Source of the DNA: Vibrio chagasii
GTDB lineage: Bacteria > Pseudomonadota > Gammaproteobacteria > Enterobacterales > Vibrionaceae
Length of the DNA: 64,000 nucleotides
NCBI RefSeq assembly: GCF_024347355.1
Contig: NZ_AP025465.1
Location: 1,798,001 to 1,862,000, forward strand
Reading direction: 5' to 3'
Shown here: positions 1 to 9,403 of the stretch, one piece after another
How positions within the stretch are numbered: the stretch's first letter is position 1
Layout: each line of letters begins with the position of its first letter
Made by a program: the position numbers and the translations under genes
Notes under the pieces: generated by a model
What the model was told of the DNA's origin: nothing
What the model saw: the letters and a program-made list of their open reading frames with translations, nothing else
Database searches by the model: none

Positions 1-1810
1 TCAGCAGTACGCCACGGAATGCGTCAATAACAGAATCAGAAAGCTCAAACGCTTGACCCTGTTGAACCTTCTCCACGTTACTGCGGATGTACTTCGCTAA
101 TAGCATTTGACCCGCATTCCAACGAGAGAACTCATTGCGAGCATTCACCATCAAGAAGATCAGCTCTTCATCTGAATAGTCGTATTCCAATTTCACTGGC
201 GCAGAAAATTCACGCAGCAATGATGGCACTGGTTTCTCGCTTACGTTCTCGAACACAAAAGTTTGTTCCACTTCTTTCACGTCTAACACGTTATGAACTG
301 GCTCACCGTTACATTGTAACTCAACAACATCACCCGACGCAGTGTACAACTCGATATCTAGAGGGATATGCAAAGCCTGCTTTTCAGCTTGTTCGTGAGT
401 TGGCGCCGTTACTTGGCGAGTTGTTAATGTGTACTGTTTCTTATCTGCGTCGTAATGGCTTTCAACAGATAGCGTCGGCGTACCAGACTGGCTGTACCAT
501 AAACGGAACTGAGACAGATCAACACCCGATGCATCTTCCATTGCGGCAACAAAATCTTCACACGTTGCTGCCGTGCCATCGTGACGTTCGAAGTACAGTT
601 TCATGCCTTTTTGGAAACCGTCTTCACCCAACAATGTGTGGATCATACGGATCACTTCACTTCCCTTTTCGTACACGGTCAATGTATAGAAGTTATTCAT
701 TTCTATCACTTTTTCAGGACGAATTGGGTGAGACATTGGGCTTGCATCTTCGGCAAATTGTGGACCGCGAATGATACGCACATTGTTAATACGGTTTACT
801 GCGCGAGAGCCAAGATCCGATGAGAACTCTTGGTCACGGAATACCGTTAGACCTTCTTTCAAACTCAGCTGGAACCAATCACGACAAGTCACTCGGTTAC
901 CTGTCCAGTTATGGAAGTATTCATGGCCAATTACCGCTTCAATACCTAAGTAATCGGTATCCGTTGCGGTTTGGTCGTTCGCCAAAACAAACTTAGAGTT
1001 AAATACGTTCAAGCCTTTGTTTTCCATCGCACCCATGTTGAAGAAATCTACCGCGACGATCATGTAGATATCTAGGTCGTACTCTAAGTTGAAACGCTCT
1101 TCATCCCACTTCATTGAGTTAATCAAAGACACCATTGCATGGTTTGCACGGTCTAGGTTGCCTTTATCAACAAAGATTTCTAGGTCAACTTTGCGACCCG
1201 ATTGCGTGGTGTATGCGTCACGAAGTACATCGAAGTCACCGGCTACGAGTGCAAACAAGTACGCTGGTTTTGGATGCGGGTCTTGCCATTTCACCCAATG
1301 ACGACCATTTTCTGCCTCGCCTTCATCAACACGGTTACCGTTACTTAATAAGAACGGGTTCTCTGCTTTGTCGGCGATAACTGTTGTTGTGAATTTCGCC
1401 AACACATCTGGACGGTCCATGTAGTAAGTAATACGACGGAAACCTTCGGCTTCACACTGAGTACAGAAAGCGCCGCCTGACTTGTATAAACCTTCTAGTG
1501 CACTGTTACCTTCTGGGTTCACTTCAGTAAAGATGGTTAACGTAAACTCCTTCGGAAGATCAGTTAACGTTAGTTGAGTTTCAGACAGCTCGTATTGCGT
1601 CCACTCGTTGCCTTCAACCAACACAGAAACCAACTTCAAGCCTTCACCATCCAGTACTAATGTTGAGCTGTCTTTTTCTTGCTTAACACTAGACACCGCA
1701 GTAATGATAGATGCTGAATCGTATAAATCGAAAGTAAGATCGATTTCAGAAATAGTGTGAGATGGTGATTGATAATCTTTACGATATTTGGCTTGAGGTG
1801 TATGTGCCAT
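1..1810 (-). CDS. pepN: Aminopeptidase N (M1 family), 3' end outside window
   Basis: Zinc metallo-aminopeptidase that removes N-terminal residues from peptides in the cytoplasm. The first ~603 codons are visible; family members are about 870 residues, so the C-terminal third lies beyond base 1. The translation shows the exopeptidase motif GAMEN near residue 260 and the zinc site HEYFH near residues 295-299, with the third ligand Glu in the following LKEGLTVFRDQEF segment, at nearly the same positions as in E. coli PepN. The ATG at 1810 gives MAHTPQAKYRKDY and is preceded by AAGGAA. It is transcribed alone, convergent with nothing visible; the upstream neighbour on the same strand ends in its own terminator. 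Family assignment is secure. Confidence 0.97.
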   Translation of the reverse strand, partial: MAHTPQAKYRKDYQSPSHTISEIDLTFDLYDSASIITAVSSVKQEKDSSTLVLDGEGLKLVSVLVEGNEWTQYELSETQLTLTDLPKEFTLTIFTEVNPEGNSALEGLYKSGGAFCTQCEAEGFRRITYYMDRPDVLAKFTTTVIADKAENPFLLSNGNRVDEGEAENGRHWVKWQDPHPKPAYLFALVAGDFDVLRDAYTTQSGRKVDLEIFVDKGNLDRANHAMVSLINSMKWDEERFNLEYDLDIYMIVAVDFFNMGAMENKGLNVFNSKFVLANDQTATDTDYLGIEAVIGHEYFHNWTGNRVTCRDWFQLSLKEGLTVFRDQEFSSDLGSRAVNRINNVRIIRGPQFAEDASPMSHPIRPEKVIEMNNFYTLTVYEKGSEVIRMIHTLLGEDGFQKGMKLYFERHDGTAATCEDFVAAMEDASGVDLSQFRLWYSQSGTPTLSVESHYDADKKQYTLTTRQVTAPTHEQAEKQALHIPLDIELYTASGDVVELQCNGEPVHNVLDVKEVEQTFVFENVSEKPVPSLLREFSAPVKLEYDYSDEELIFLMVNARNEFSRWNAGQMLLAKYIRSNVEKVQQGQAFELSDSVIDAFRGVLL

Positions 1811-1897
1811 GACGAGTTCCTTTTGATCGTTATACGTAATAATTTTTTAACTGTATATATCTAAAGGTTGATCGCCAATAAAACAAGGGGAATATTA

Positions 1898-1929
1898 AAA
1901 AAAGGAGGCATTGTAGGAAAATGCCTCCA
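1898..1929 (-). terminator. Rho-independent terminator
   Basis: On the minus strand GGAGGCATT and AATGCCTCC form a 9-bp stem with a 7-base loop, followed by seven T. It lies about 100 bases beyond the stop of the small exported protein gene and would separate it from pepN. The rest of 1811-2028 holds the pepN upstream region; no further element is obvious. Confidence 0.8.
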
Positions 1930-2028
1930 TGTTTTGCTATTTTATCAATCAAATCAGACAGGAACGACTAAGAAATGAACTGTGCACAATATTATCAACG
2001 AGTACCACTTTACTGCTAAAACTCACGA

Positions 2029-2712
2029 TTATCGGATGCGATTCAGCACCGCAAACATATCTCCCTCTTCACCTTGTAGCGTTAACACATCGCTGTTCAG
2101 TGTATATCGAGTGCCGTGTTCACCGTTTTCATAAAGTAACACTAGTTGGTCGCCTTCGGTGTAATACACCCCGCGACGAATAACTTCGCCACCTTCTTCA
2201 TCAGACACGCGGAACATGAAGATAAAGTCAGGCTGCAAAACCAAATCCATTTTTTGGATGTTACTCGCTCTTAAATCGCTACCCGATAGCTCAGCGCTAG
2301 ACCAAATACCCGCCAGTGCGTTGGGTAATGCTTTAGTAAACATCACACCATTAAGATTCAGCATGTTGTGATTACTGCTGTAAGAATAGACTTGAGGCTC
2401 AGAAGTGTTCAGACCCAGAATAATTGTGTCTTCATTGGCATTATATAAACCTTCCCAATGGTCGACACTATAGTCTTTTTTCTGGATATCGATAGTAAAC
2501 GAGTAATTTGAATCGAGAGTCAGCTTTATTGCTCTAAAGTTTTCAGTGCCTTGCTCCGGATCTTGATTCATTAAATACCAGTCACCAAGCAACAAAGGAA
2601 GGTCAAAATGGGATAAGTTACTATCACTTTTTGATTGCTGACCGTTATGAGTAACTTCACTCCCAAAAGCAGCAAAACTTAAACAAGATAAAAATAGTAG
2701 AATCCATTTCAT
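2029..2712 (-). CDS. Exported protein of unknown function, 227 aa
   Basis: I do not recognise this family. The frame is open from 2784, but the ATG at 2712 is preceded by GAGGGGG at good spacing and begins a typical signal peptide (MKWILLFLSCLSFAAFGS, cleavage expected after FGS), so that start is chosen. The mature part is about 205 residues, acidic, without cysteine or membrane segments, and alternates short beta-like stretches (for example LLLGDWYLMNQDP, YTLNSDVLTLQ). The repeated pattern of W/Y residues with short hydrophobic strands suggests a small beta-barrel or lipocalin-like fold, which is inference only. It stands alone between pepN and prc, with terminators on both sides, so context gives no function. 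Confidence 0.75.
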   Translation of the reverse strand: MKWILLFLSCLSFAAFGSEVTHNGQQSKSDSNLSHFDLPLLLGDWYLMNQDPEQGTENFRAIKLTLDSNYSFTIDIQKKDYSVDHWEGLYNANEDTIILGLNTSEPQVYSYSSNHNMLNLNGVMFTKALPNALAGIWSSAELSGSDLRASNIQKMDLVLQPDFIFMFRVSDEEGGEVIRRGVYYTEGDQLVLLYENGEHGTRYTLNSDVLTLQGEEGDMFAVLNRIR

Positions 2713-2924
2713 AAGCGCCCCCTCGTTTTTCTTTAAGCTTAGGCACGTAATGAATAGAAAGCGAAAAAATATGATCCAAGTCACTAAATTTTAAATGCGA
2801 AGTAACTTAAATGTCATTATTTACCAAACGGAAATCTAGAAAACTCACAGGGCATTCGCTTACTAACTAGCAATAAAAACCAAAAGAAACATATAGATAG
2901 AGATACATCAGACCGAACAGATAC

Positions 2925-2953
2925 AAAAAAAGCGAGCCTAAGCTCGCTTTTTA
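2925..2953. terminator. Bidirectional-type terminator after prc
   Basis: GCGAGC-CTAA-GCTCGC stem flanked by A7 on the left and T5 on the right, so a T-run follows the hairpin on both strands. It lies 20 bases beyond the prc stop codon on the minus strand. The remainder of 2713-2924 upstream of the exported protein holds AT-rich sequence with no clear motif. Confidence 0.85.
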
Positions 2954-2972
2954 ATTTCAACAGGCGGTAAGC

Positions 2973-4967
2973 CTATTTCTTTATCATATCTAGCATGATT
3001 GCAACCGACTCATCAAGATAAGCGTCAGGGGCTTCATAGTCGTTCGGAACATCGTCCAACGTTTTGAAAGGCTCTAACTTAGCGACTTTTTGACGTTGAT
3101 TAATACGTTCTAAACGAAGTGCTTCCGCATCATCACTCTCTTGCTGGCGAACCTTTTCATTCAGAGAAAGTTCGTTGTCGTCTTTATCCGCCTTATACTT
3201 TTCAATATCTTGCGCAATAAAGCCGAATTCCATGTCTGTCGCGATACGAGCTTGGTGTTTAGCCGTTAACGCTGCGATTTTCTCATCGTTACGCTGTAAC
3301 ACTGAGTACTTCGCTTTGTCGATGCTATCCCAAGGTAGTGCATTATCTTCGACACTTTCACCTGTATCTGCTGGATCAATCGGCGTTGGGTAAGCAATAT
3401 CAGGAACTACCCCTTTATTTTGCGTACTACCACCATTGATACGGTAGAATTTTTGGATTGTGTATTGAACATAGCCTAACTCTTTATCGAACAAATCATA
3501 GATATGATTCAAAGAGCGATGCTGTTGCACCGTTCCTTTACCGAAAGAGTTCTCACCTAGGATTATCGCACGACCATAGTCTTGCATTGCAGCGGCAAAG
3601 ATCTCAGATGCTGATGCACTGTAACGATTCACCAATACCGTTAACGGACCTTGGTAACTGATCTTACCATCGGTGTCGCTGTTCACTTTGACACGACCAT
3701 AGCTATCACGAACTTGGACAACAGGCCCCTCTTTGATAAATAGACCAGAGAGTTCCGTTGCTTCGGTCAATGCACCACCACCGTTATTACGAAGATCGAC
3801 AATGATACCCTCGACACCTTGCTCTTTGAGCTCAGTGATCAGTTTGTCGGTATCTTTAGAAAGGCCAACGTAGAAACTTGGCACTTCTAGTACACCAATC
3901 TTCTTACCATCTTTCTCGATAACTTCTGATTTAACAGCGCGGTCTTCTAGACGAATCTTATCACGAACAATTGTGACAACGTGACTTTTTGCATCTTTAC
4001 CATCAGGTAAGATCTGCAGCTTCACTTTAGTCCCTTTCGGGCCTTTAATAAGTTGTACTACATCGTCTAAGCGCCAGCCGATAACATCAACAATCTCTTC
4101 TCCATCTTGACCAACGCCGACAATACGATCGCCATCGCTCAATTGTTTACTGTTTGACGCAGGGCCACCAGCAACTAAAGAACGGATAACGGTGTAGTCG
4201 TCTGTCATTTGAAGCACAGCACCAATCCCTTCTAGAGAAAGATTCATCTCAGATTGGAATTGCTCTGCATTTCTTGGAGAAAGGTAGCTAGTGTGAGGAT
4301 CGACCTCTCGTGCAAATGCGTTCATGTAGATCTGGAAAGCATCTTCATTATGCGATTGCGTAATACGCTTCATCGCATTGTTGTAACGCTTTTCCAAAAC
4401 TTCTTGAATCTCTGGCCACTCTTTACCAGTTAGTTTTAGATTCAACGCATCGTATTTAACGCGTTTTCTCCAAAGCTCATTCACTTCAGCGATATCTTTA
4501 GGCCACGCTGCTTCACTACGATTAAGTTCGATAGTTTCATCGGTATCAAACTTGATTTCAGTATCGAGCAAAGACAATGCATACTGGAAACGTTCAAAAC
4601 GCTTCTGCATAGACAAATTGTAAACATCGAAAGCAATCTGGTTATTGCCTGCTTTTAACTGGTCATCGATTTGCTTCGATGCCGCAGAGAAAGAGTCAAT
4701 ATCAGCTTGGGTGAAGATATTACGATTGTAATCCAGCATCTCTAAGTAACGATTAAAGATAGCTTGAGAGAAATCGTCGTTGAGATTGAAGTGTTTATAG
4801 TGGGAACGAGTAAATCGAGAAGTAACACGTTTACTAGCAGTTTCGTGTTGGACCTCAGGAGCGAGTAGAGGTAAATCGTCCTGATCTAATTTGGCTTCAA
4901 GAGCCTGAGCTGAAGCTGCTAGCAAAAAGCTAGCAGCAATCAGTGTCAATTTTGAACGGCATTTCAT
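2973..4967 (-). CDS. prc: Tail-specific (C-terminal processing) protease Prc
   Basis: Periplasmic S41-family serine protease that degrades proteins with nonpolar C-termini and processes cell-wall enzymes and lipoproteins. The 664-residue product matches the usual length (E. coli 682). It has a signal peptide (cleavage after SAQA), an N-terminal helical domain, a PDZ domain around residues 230-325, and the catalytic Ser/Lys dyad: Ser452 in the SASASEI motif and Lys477 in GENSFGKGTV, the same numbers as the E. coli precursor. The conserved DLRNNGGGAL substrate loop is at 391-400. The start at 4967 has AGGAG upstream. It follows proQ by 17 bases on the same strand, the classical proQ-prc operon. 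Confidence 0.98.
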   Translation of the reverse strand: MKCRSKLTLIAASFLLAASAQALEAKLDQDDLPLLAPEVQHETASKRVTSRFTRSHYKHFNLNDDFSQAIFNRYLEMLDYNRNIFTQADIDSFSAASKQIDDQLKAGNNQIAFDVYNLSMQKRFERFQYALSLLDTEIKFDTDETIELNRSEAAWPKDIAEVNELWRKRVKYDALNLKLTGKEWPEIQEVLEKRYNNAMKRITQSHNEDAFQIYMNAFAREVDPHTSYLSPRNAEQFQSEMNLSLEGIGAVLQMTDDYTVIRSLVAGGPASNSKQLSDGDRIVGVGQDGEEIVDVIGWRLDDVVQLIKGPKGTKVKLQILPDGKDAKSHVVTIVRDKIRLEDRAVKSEVIEKDGKKIGVLEVPSFYVGLSKDTDKLITELKEQGVEGIIVDLRNNGGGALTEATELSGLFIKEGPVVQVRDSYGRVKVNSDTDGKISYQGPLTVLVNRYSASASEIFAAAMQDYGRAIILGENSFGKGTVQQHRSLNHIYDLFDKELGYVQYTIQKFYRINGGSTQNKGVVPDIAYPTPIDPADTGESVEDNALPWDSIDKAKYSVLQRNDEKIAALTAKHQARIATDMEFGFIAQDIEKYKADKDDNELSLNEKVRQQESDDAEALRLERINQRQKVAKLEPFKTLDDVPNDYEAPDAYLDESVAIMLDMIKK

Positions 4968-4984
4968 GCGTAGGAGTATCTCCT

Positions 4985-5608
4985 TTAAGCGCGCAAGTGC
5001 TCCGCTTTAACAACCATTTGTAGGCCGTTTGCTAACTGAACACGTACATCTTCCTTATTGATTTCAACAATGGTCGCAGCCATGTTTCCTTTACCCATGT
5101 TCACATTTACTTCTTTGCCAGCGATGAATTCGTCAGCGTTCAAAGCGCGTGTTTCTACAGGCTTTTCTACTTTTGGTGCTTTAGGCGCTTGGCGACGAGG
5201 CTGTGGAGCTTTCTTCGCCTTAGGTTTCGCTTTGCCTTCTTCGCGAGCTTTTTGTGCTTGCTCTTTACGACGAGCCTGAACTTTAGCTTTGCTTTCTGCA
5301 AGTGTAGCTTTAGCGTGCTCAACGTGCTCTTCTTCTAGTGTGCCACACGCGTTGCCGTCTAGGTCAACACGCTCTGCACCAGCTTTTACGCCGTGCAGGT
5401 AACGCCATGATGATGTGTACTGTCTTAACGCTGCACGAAGCTGAGTCTTACTTACTTTTTCGTCTTCATTTAGACGTTCAGCAAGATCTTGAAAAATACC
5501 AATTTTAAGTGGCTTCGCTTCACCTTCTAAAGTAAAGCATTTAGGGAAACATTCAGCAATATATGCGATAACTTCTTTGCTGTTTTTTAACTTTTCAGTG
5601 TTTTCCAT
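4985..5608 (-). CDS. proQ: RNA chaperone ProQ
   Basis: RNA-binding protein that stabilises and pairs small RNAs with mRNAs. Of 207 residues, about 1-120 form the FinO/ProQ domain ([30 protein letters not shown]), 120-155 a very basic Lys/Ala/Arg-rich linker ([19 protein letters not shown]), and the last 50 a Tudor/Hfq-like domain ending in [16 protein letters not shown]. Architecture and length are as in enterobacterial ProQ (232), with a shorter linker. It is the first gene of the proQ-prc pair; msrC lies 97 bases upstream on the same strand, as in E. coli. That spacing could hold the proQ promoter, but no clear -35/-10 was identified. Confidence 0.97.
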   Translation of the reverse strand: MENTEKLKNSKEVIAYIAECFPKCFTLEGEAKPLKIGIFQDLAERLNEDEKVSKTQLRAALRQYTSSWRYLHGVKAGAERVDLDGNACGTLEEEHVEHAKATLAESKAKVQARRKEQAQKAREEGKAKPKAKKAPQPRRQAPKAPKVEKPVETRALNADEFIAGKEVNVNMGKGNMAATIVEINKEDVRVQLANGLQMVVKAEHLRA

Positions 5609-5705
5609 GTGGGTTCCTGGTTTTTGCGGTTTTCCGCGAGCATTAAGAAAATATTTTTACGTATTATAGAGAGATGCTTGGGAAAAACCACAGTAAGAGA
5701 ATAAT

Positions 5706-6179
5706 TTATGCCTTGTTCGCGTGCGAATTAAGCAGCTTTTCCACTTCAGCCATGAAAAACGTCAGTCCTTCCTCGTCAATTTCGCTAAATCGACCAACAT
5801 TTGGGCTATCGATATCCAGTACGCCTGCTATTTTTCCATCAATCGTAAACGGAATCACAATTTCTGAGTTACTTGCCGCGTCACAAGCAATGTGACCTTC
5901 GAACTCATGCACGTCGTATATACGTTGAGCGGTATTTGTCGAAACCGCAGTTCCGCATACACCACGACCGACAGGAATACGTACACATGCAGGCTTACCC
6001 TGAAATGGACCAAGAACCAATTCATCGCCTTTCATTAAGTAAAAGCCTGCCCAGTTAAGATCGTCAAGCTCCATCGACAGTAATGCACTGATATTTGACA
6101 AATTTGCGATCATATCGGTTTCTGATTCGATTAATGCAACAGCTTGTTTGGTTAAGCGATGGTAATGTTCTATTTTCAT
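5706..6179 (-). CDS. msrC: Free methionine-(R)-sulfoxide reductase (GAF)
   Basis: Cytosolic enzyme reducing free Met-R-sulfoxide, the YebR/MsrC type of GAF protein. The 157-residue product has Cys65, Cys75 and Cys99; their spacing of 10 and 24 equals that of the three redox cysteines (84, 94, 118) of E. coli fRMsr. The motifs LNWAGFYL, LGPFQGKPACVRIP and GVLDIDSP are typical of the family. The frame could begin at a TTG at 6191, but the ATG at 6179 is preceded by GGAAG at good distance and is chosen. It is upstream of proQ on the same strand, matching the enterobacterial yebR-proQ-prc order. Confidence 0.95.
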   Translation of the reverse strand: MKIEHYHRLTKQAVALIESETDMIANLSNISALLSMELDDLNWAGFYLMKGDELVLGPFQGKPACVRIPVGRGVCGTAVSTNTAQRIYDVHEFEGHIACDAASNSEIVIPFTIDGKIAGVLDIDSPNVGRFSEIDEEGLTFFMAEVEKLLNSHANKA

Positions 6180-6268
6180 ATTAACTTCCAATTAAATTGA
6201 GACTTCCATTATTAAGAGAACACAGTAGAATGCGACCACCCACCTAAATAGGACTTATTCTCATTAAA

Positions 6269-8065
6269 ATGACCGATTCAGATGACACTATTAGCCGTTC
6301 TTGGCTGATAACTCAAGTAAAAAAACACAAGTCCAAACTGGTGTTTGCCAACATCATCGCGGTGCTCGCGACACTAATCAGTGTCCCTATCCCGCTGCTA
6401 ATGCCACTCATGGTGGATGAAGTGCTTCTCGACAAGCCAGCATCTGGGCTTGAGATGATGAACCATCTGCTGCCAACCTCAATGCAAACCCCTACTGGCT
6501 ACATTGCCTTGACTCTTTTACTTGTCATCTTGATGCGTACTGTCAGCCAAGGGCTTAACATCCTTCAAGGGCGTCAGTTCACTCTAGTCTCTAAAACCAT
6601 CACTTATAAGATGCGCAGCAAAATGATCGACAAACTCGGTCGCATCAGCATCAGACAATACGAGACAAAAGGCAGTGGCGGCATCAATGCTCACTTAATC
6701 ACAGACATAGAGACCATCGATAAGTTTATTGGTTCAACACTGTCTAAATTCCTAATCAGCTTTTTAACTGTGTTCGGCACAGCGATCGTTCTATTGTGGC
6801 TAGAGTGGCGTTTAGGACTGTTCATTTTACTGGTCAATCCTGTTGTCATTTACTTCTCACGCAGACTAGGCAGTAAAGTTAAGCACCTGAAGAAACACGA
6901 GAACCAATCATTTGAGCGTTTTCAAAACCGATTAGTAGAGACACTAGACGGCATCTATCAACTGCGCGCAGCTAACAAAGAACGTATTTTCCTTGATGAA
7001 CTCAAAGTTCAAGCGAACCAAGTAAGAATCGATGCTGACAAATACGCATGGCAATCAGAAGCCGCTGGTCGAGTTTCCTTTCTACTTTTCCTACTAGGTT
7101 TTGAACTGTTCCGTGCGGTCGCGATGCTGATGGTTCTGTTCAGTGACTTAACCATTGGTCAAATCTTTGCAGTATTCGGCTACTTATGGTTTATGTTAGG
7201 ACCTGTTCAAGAGCTACTCGGCATTCAATTCTCGTGGTATAGCGCTAAGGCAGCACTGCAGCGTATTAACGATCTCCTACAACTGGAAGAAGAGAGACGC
7301 CCGGTTAGTAAGGTAAATCCATTCCATGATGATAAGGAAGTGACAGTCGACATTGAAAACGTTACATTCTCTTACACATTAGAAAACACTGTTTTAAATA
7401 ACCTTTCGCTACACATACCTGCTGGTAAAAAGGTGGCTTTGGTGGGCGCAAGCGGGGGTGGTAAATCCACGCTAATCCAGTTGCTGATTGGGGTTTATCA
7501 AGCTGACTCTGGGTGTATACGCTATAACGGTGAAACCACCGACGACATCAGCTTTGATATTATACGCAATCAAATTGCTGTTGTTTTACAACAACCTATA
7601 CTCTTCAATGATACATTAAGGCATAATCTGACACTTGGTGCTGACTACGATGAGATGTCGTTGTGGCGTGCGCTTGAAGTCTCTCAAATGCAAGACGTAA
7701 TCAAGCAGCTAAGTAACGGTTTAGATACTCAAATTGGTAGGAATGGCGTTCGCCTTTCAGGTGGTCAACGACAACGCCTAGCCATAGCCCGCATGGTGCT
7801 GAGTAATCCTAAGTTTGTTATTCTTGATGAAGCGACATCAGCACTAGATACGGCAACAGAGTCCGCTTTACACAAAGCATTGAGCGAGTTTTTGAAAGAT
7901 CGCACAACTTTGATCGTGGCTCATCGATTATCAGCGGTGAAACAAGCCGATTTAATCTATGTTTTAGAAGATGGGCAAGTCACACAGACGGGAACACATG
8001 GTGAACTGGTTGAACAACAAGGACTTTATCAAACACTCTATGGCAGTGTGCAGTCGCACGCCTGA
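6269..8065 (+). CDS. ABC exporter, fused membrane and ATPase domains
   Basis: Half-size type-I ABC exporter of 598 residues (MsbA/multidrug-like). Residues about 20-325 hold six membrane helices; the nucleotide-binding domain follows with Walker A GASGGGKST near 392-400, signature LSGGQRQR near 496, Walker B FVILDEATSALD near 516 and the switch His in IVAHRLS near 551. All catalytic residues are present, so a homodimer should be active. There is no N-terminal C39-like domain, so it is not a typical LapB-type adhesin exporter. The substrate cannot be read from sequence. It is divergent from msrC across 77 bases and sits between msrC and letA, which are neighbours in E. coli; a shared role with LetAB in envelope lipid traffic is possible but unproven. 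Confidence 0.9.
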   Translation: MTDSDDTISRSWLITQVKKHKSKLVFANIIAVLATLISVPIPLLMPLMVDEVLLDKPASGLEMMNHLLPTSMQTPTGYIALTLLLVILMRTVSQGLNILQGRQFTLVSKTITYKMRSKMIDKLGRISIRQYETKGSGGINAHLITDIETIDKFIGSTLSKFLISFLTVFGTAIVLLWLEWRLGLFILLVNPVVIYFSRRLGSKVKHLKKHENQSFERFQNRLVETLDGIYQLRAANKERIFLDELKVQANQVRIDADKYAWQSEAAGRVSFLLFLLGFELFRAVAMLMVLFSDLTIGQIFAVFGYLWFMLGPVQELLGIQFSWYSAKAALQRINDLLQLEEERRPVSKVNPFHDDKEVTVDIENVTFSYTLENTVLNNLSLHIPAGKKVALVGASGGGKSTLIQLLIGVYQADSGCIRYNGETTDDISFDIIRNQIAVVLQQPILFNDTLRHNLTLGADYDEMSLWRALEVSQMQDVIKQLSNGLDTQIGRNGVRLSGGQRQRLAIARMVLSNPKFVILDEATSALDTATESALHKALSEFLKDRTTLIVAHRLSAVKQADLIYVLEDGQVTQTGTHGELVEQQGLYQTLYGSVQSHA

Positions 8066-8131
8066 TGTTTATTGTTCTACTTCCGTACACCACACTTCTA
8101 AACTGACGCACAATTCTATTTGGGAGGTCGC

Positions 8132-9403
8132 ATGACCTCCCCATCCGTACCCCAAGACTTATCAACCGAACATCAATGCGACAGCAGCTCTGTGCGACTA
8201 TGCCAAGGCTGCGAACTGCCCGTTGATAAAATGGATATCCCGTTAGGTAAGTCGGCCTATTGCCCAAGGTGCGGCACTCAACTTTACCGCGGCGGCACCC
8301 CTAGCCTATCTGGCAACCTAGCAATCGCGGTCACTTGCTTATTGCTGTTTATCCCTTCTCACTTTTTCGATTTTATTAGCATCCGCCTTATCGGGGTGAT
8401 GATCCCTGCTACGCTACCTTCCGGCGTGTTTACCTTGATGGGTGAAGGCTTTCCACTACTTGGATTGCTTATCCTGTTCTGCAGTTCCATTGCCCCTTTA
8501 TTGGTTTGTGGCTCTGTGCTCATTAGCCATTTTTCACTTCGTTTCGCACTTTTTACGCCGTTCCGCTACTCGCTGGCAATCATTCAAACCTTAAAACACT
8601 GGATGATGCTGGATGTATTCTTAGTCAGCGTTGCTATCTCGTGCTTTAAGCTACAAGACTATTCAGACATCTTTGTTGGCCCCGGCTTAATTGGCCTTAT
8701 CTTGTTGCAGCTGTTTAGCGTTTTACTGGTAAGCCGAATTAGTGTTCGACGTTACTGGGAAGCATGGGCAAAAGAGTCGGAATACAGCTTTACCGAAAGC
8801 AAGAACGTGCACTGCCATAACTGCCATCTTTCTCAGCCCGAAGGTCACGCTTGTGTTCGTTGTCATCATGCTTTGTATCACCGCAAGCCTTACTCAATAC
8901 AAAAGACATGGGTACTGCTTTTTGCTGCCGCCGTTGCGATTGTGCCAGCGAACGTGATTCCTATATCTATTCTTATTACAAACGGCCAACGACTCGAAGA
9001 TACGATCATTTCCGGTGTCGCCTCTTTAATTAATAGCGACATGTACGGCATCGCTGCCATCATTTTTATTGCGAGTATTGTCGTTCCCGTGGCTAAAATT
9101 CTTGGGCTTGCTTACATACTGATTTGTATTCAAATGAAACGAGCGCTTTACCACAGACAACGCATGACCATCTATTTTATTGTGAAATGGGTGGGGAAAT
9201 GGTCCGTTATGGATCTGTTCGTTATTTCGATCATGATGACATTGGTCGACCGTGGACAAATTTTAAACTTCACACCAGGTTATGGTGCAGTCGCTTTCGG
9301 CGTTGTTGTAGTTCTCACAATGCTGGCAGCGGAAAGCTTAGATCCTAGGCTAATTTGGGATAACTCTACCTCTAAAGATGAGTCAGTGAATGAACGACAA
9401 TAA
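8132..9403 (+). CDS. letA: LetA/PqiA-family membrane protein
   Basis: Inner-membrane partner of the MCE protein LetB in lipid transport between the membranes (formerly YebS). The 423-residue protein carries two zinc-ribbon modules, CQGCELP...CPRCGTQL near residues 28-55 and CHNCHLSQ...CVRCHHAL near 230-250, each followed by four membrane helices, the hallmark duplicated PqiA architecture. The ATG at 8132 is preceded by GGGAGGT, although spacing is short; a TTG at 8120 is in frame and less likely. Its 3' end overlaps letB by 14 bases, indicating translational coupling. letA-letB-rsmF order is as in E. coli. Confidence 0.94.
   Translation: MTSPSVPQDLSTEHQCDSSSVRLCQGCELPVDKMDIPLGKSAYCPRCGTQLYRGGTPSLSGNLAIAVTCLLLFIPSHFFDFISIRLIGVMIPATLPSGVFTLMGEGFPLLGLLILFCSSIAPLLVCGSVLISHFSLRFALFTPFRYSLAIIQTLKHWMMLDVFLVSVAISCFKLQDYSDIFVGPGLIGLILLQLFSVLLVSRISVRRYWEAWAKESEYSFTESKNVHCHNCHLSQPEGHACVRCHHALYHRKPYSIQKTWVLLFAAAVAIVPANVIPISILITNGQRLEDTIISGVASLINSDMYGIAAIIFIASIVVPVAKILGLAYILICIQMKRALYHRQRMTIYFIVKWVGKWSVMDLFVISIMMTLVDRGQILNFTPGYGAVAFGVVVVLTMLAAESLDPRLIWDNSTSKDESVNERQ

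Noticed and set aside
220..1380. Several plus-strand frames at the left end
   Set aside because: All are antisense to pepN, whose conserved motifs read cleanly on the minus strand.
1851..1866. LexA-like box CTGTATATATCTAAAG upstream of pepN
   Set aside because: The second half-site reads AAAG and not ACAG, and pepN is not a known SOS gene; AT-rich chance match is likely.
6269..8065. ABC exporter as the LapB ATPase for the adhesin
   Set aside because: It lacks the N-terminal C39-like domain of LapB proteins, has no HlyD/LapC partner beside it and is 22 kb away next to letA.
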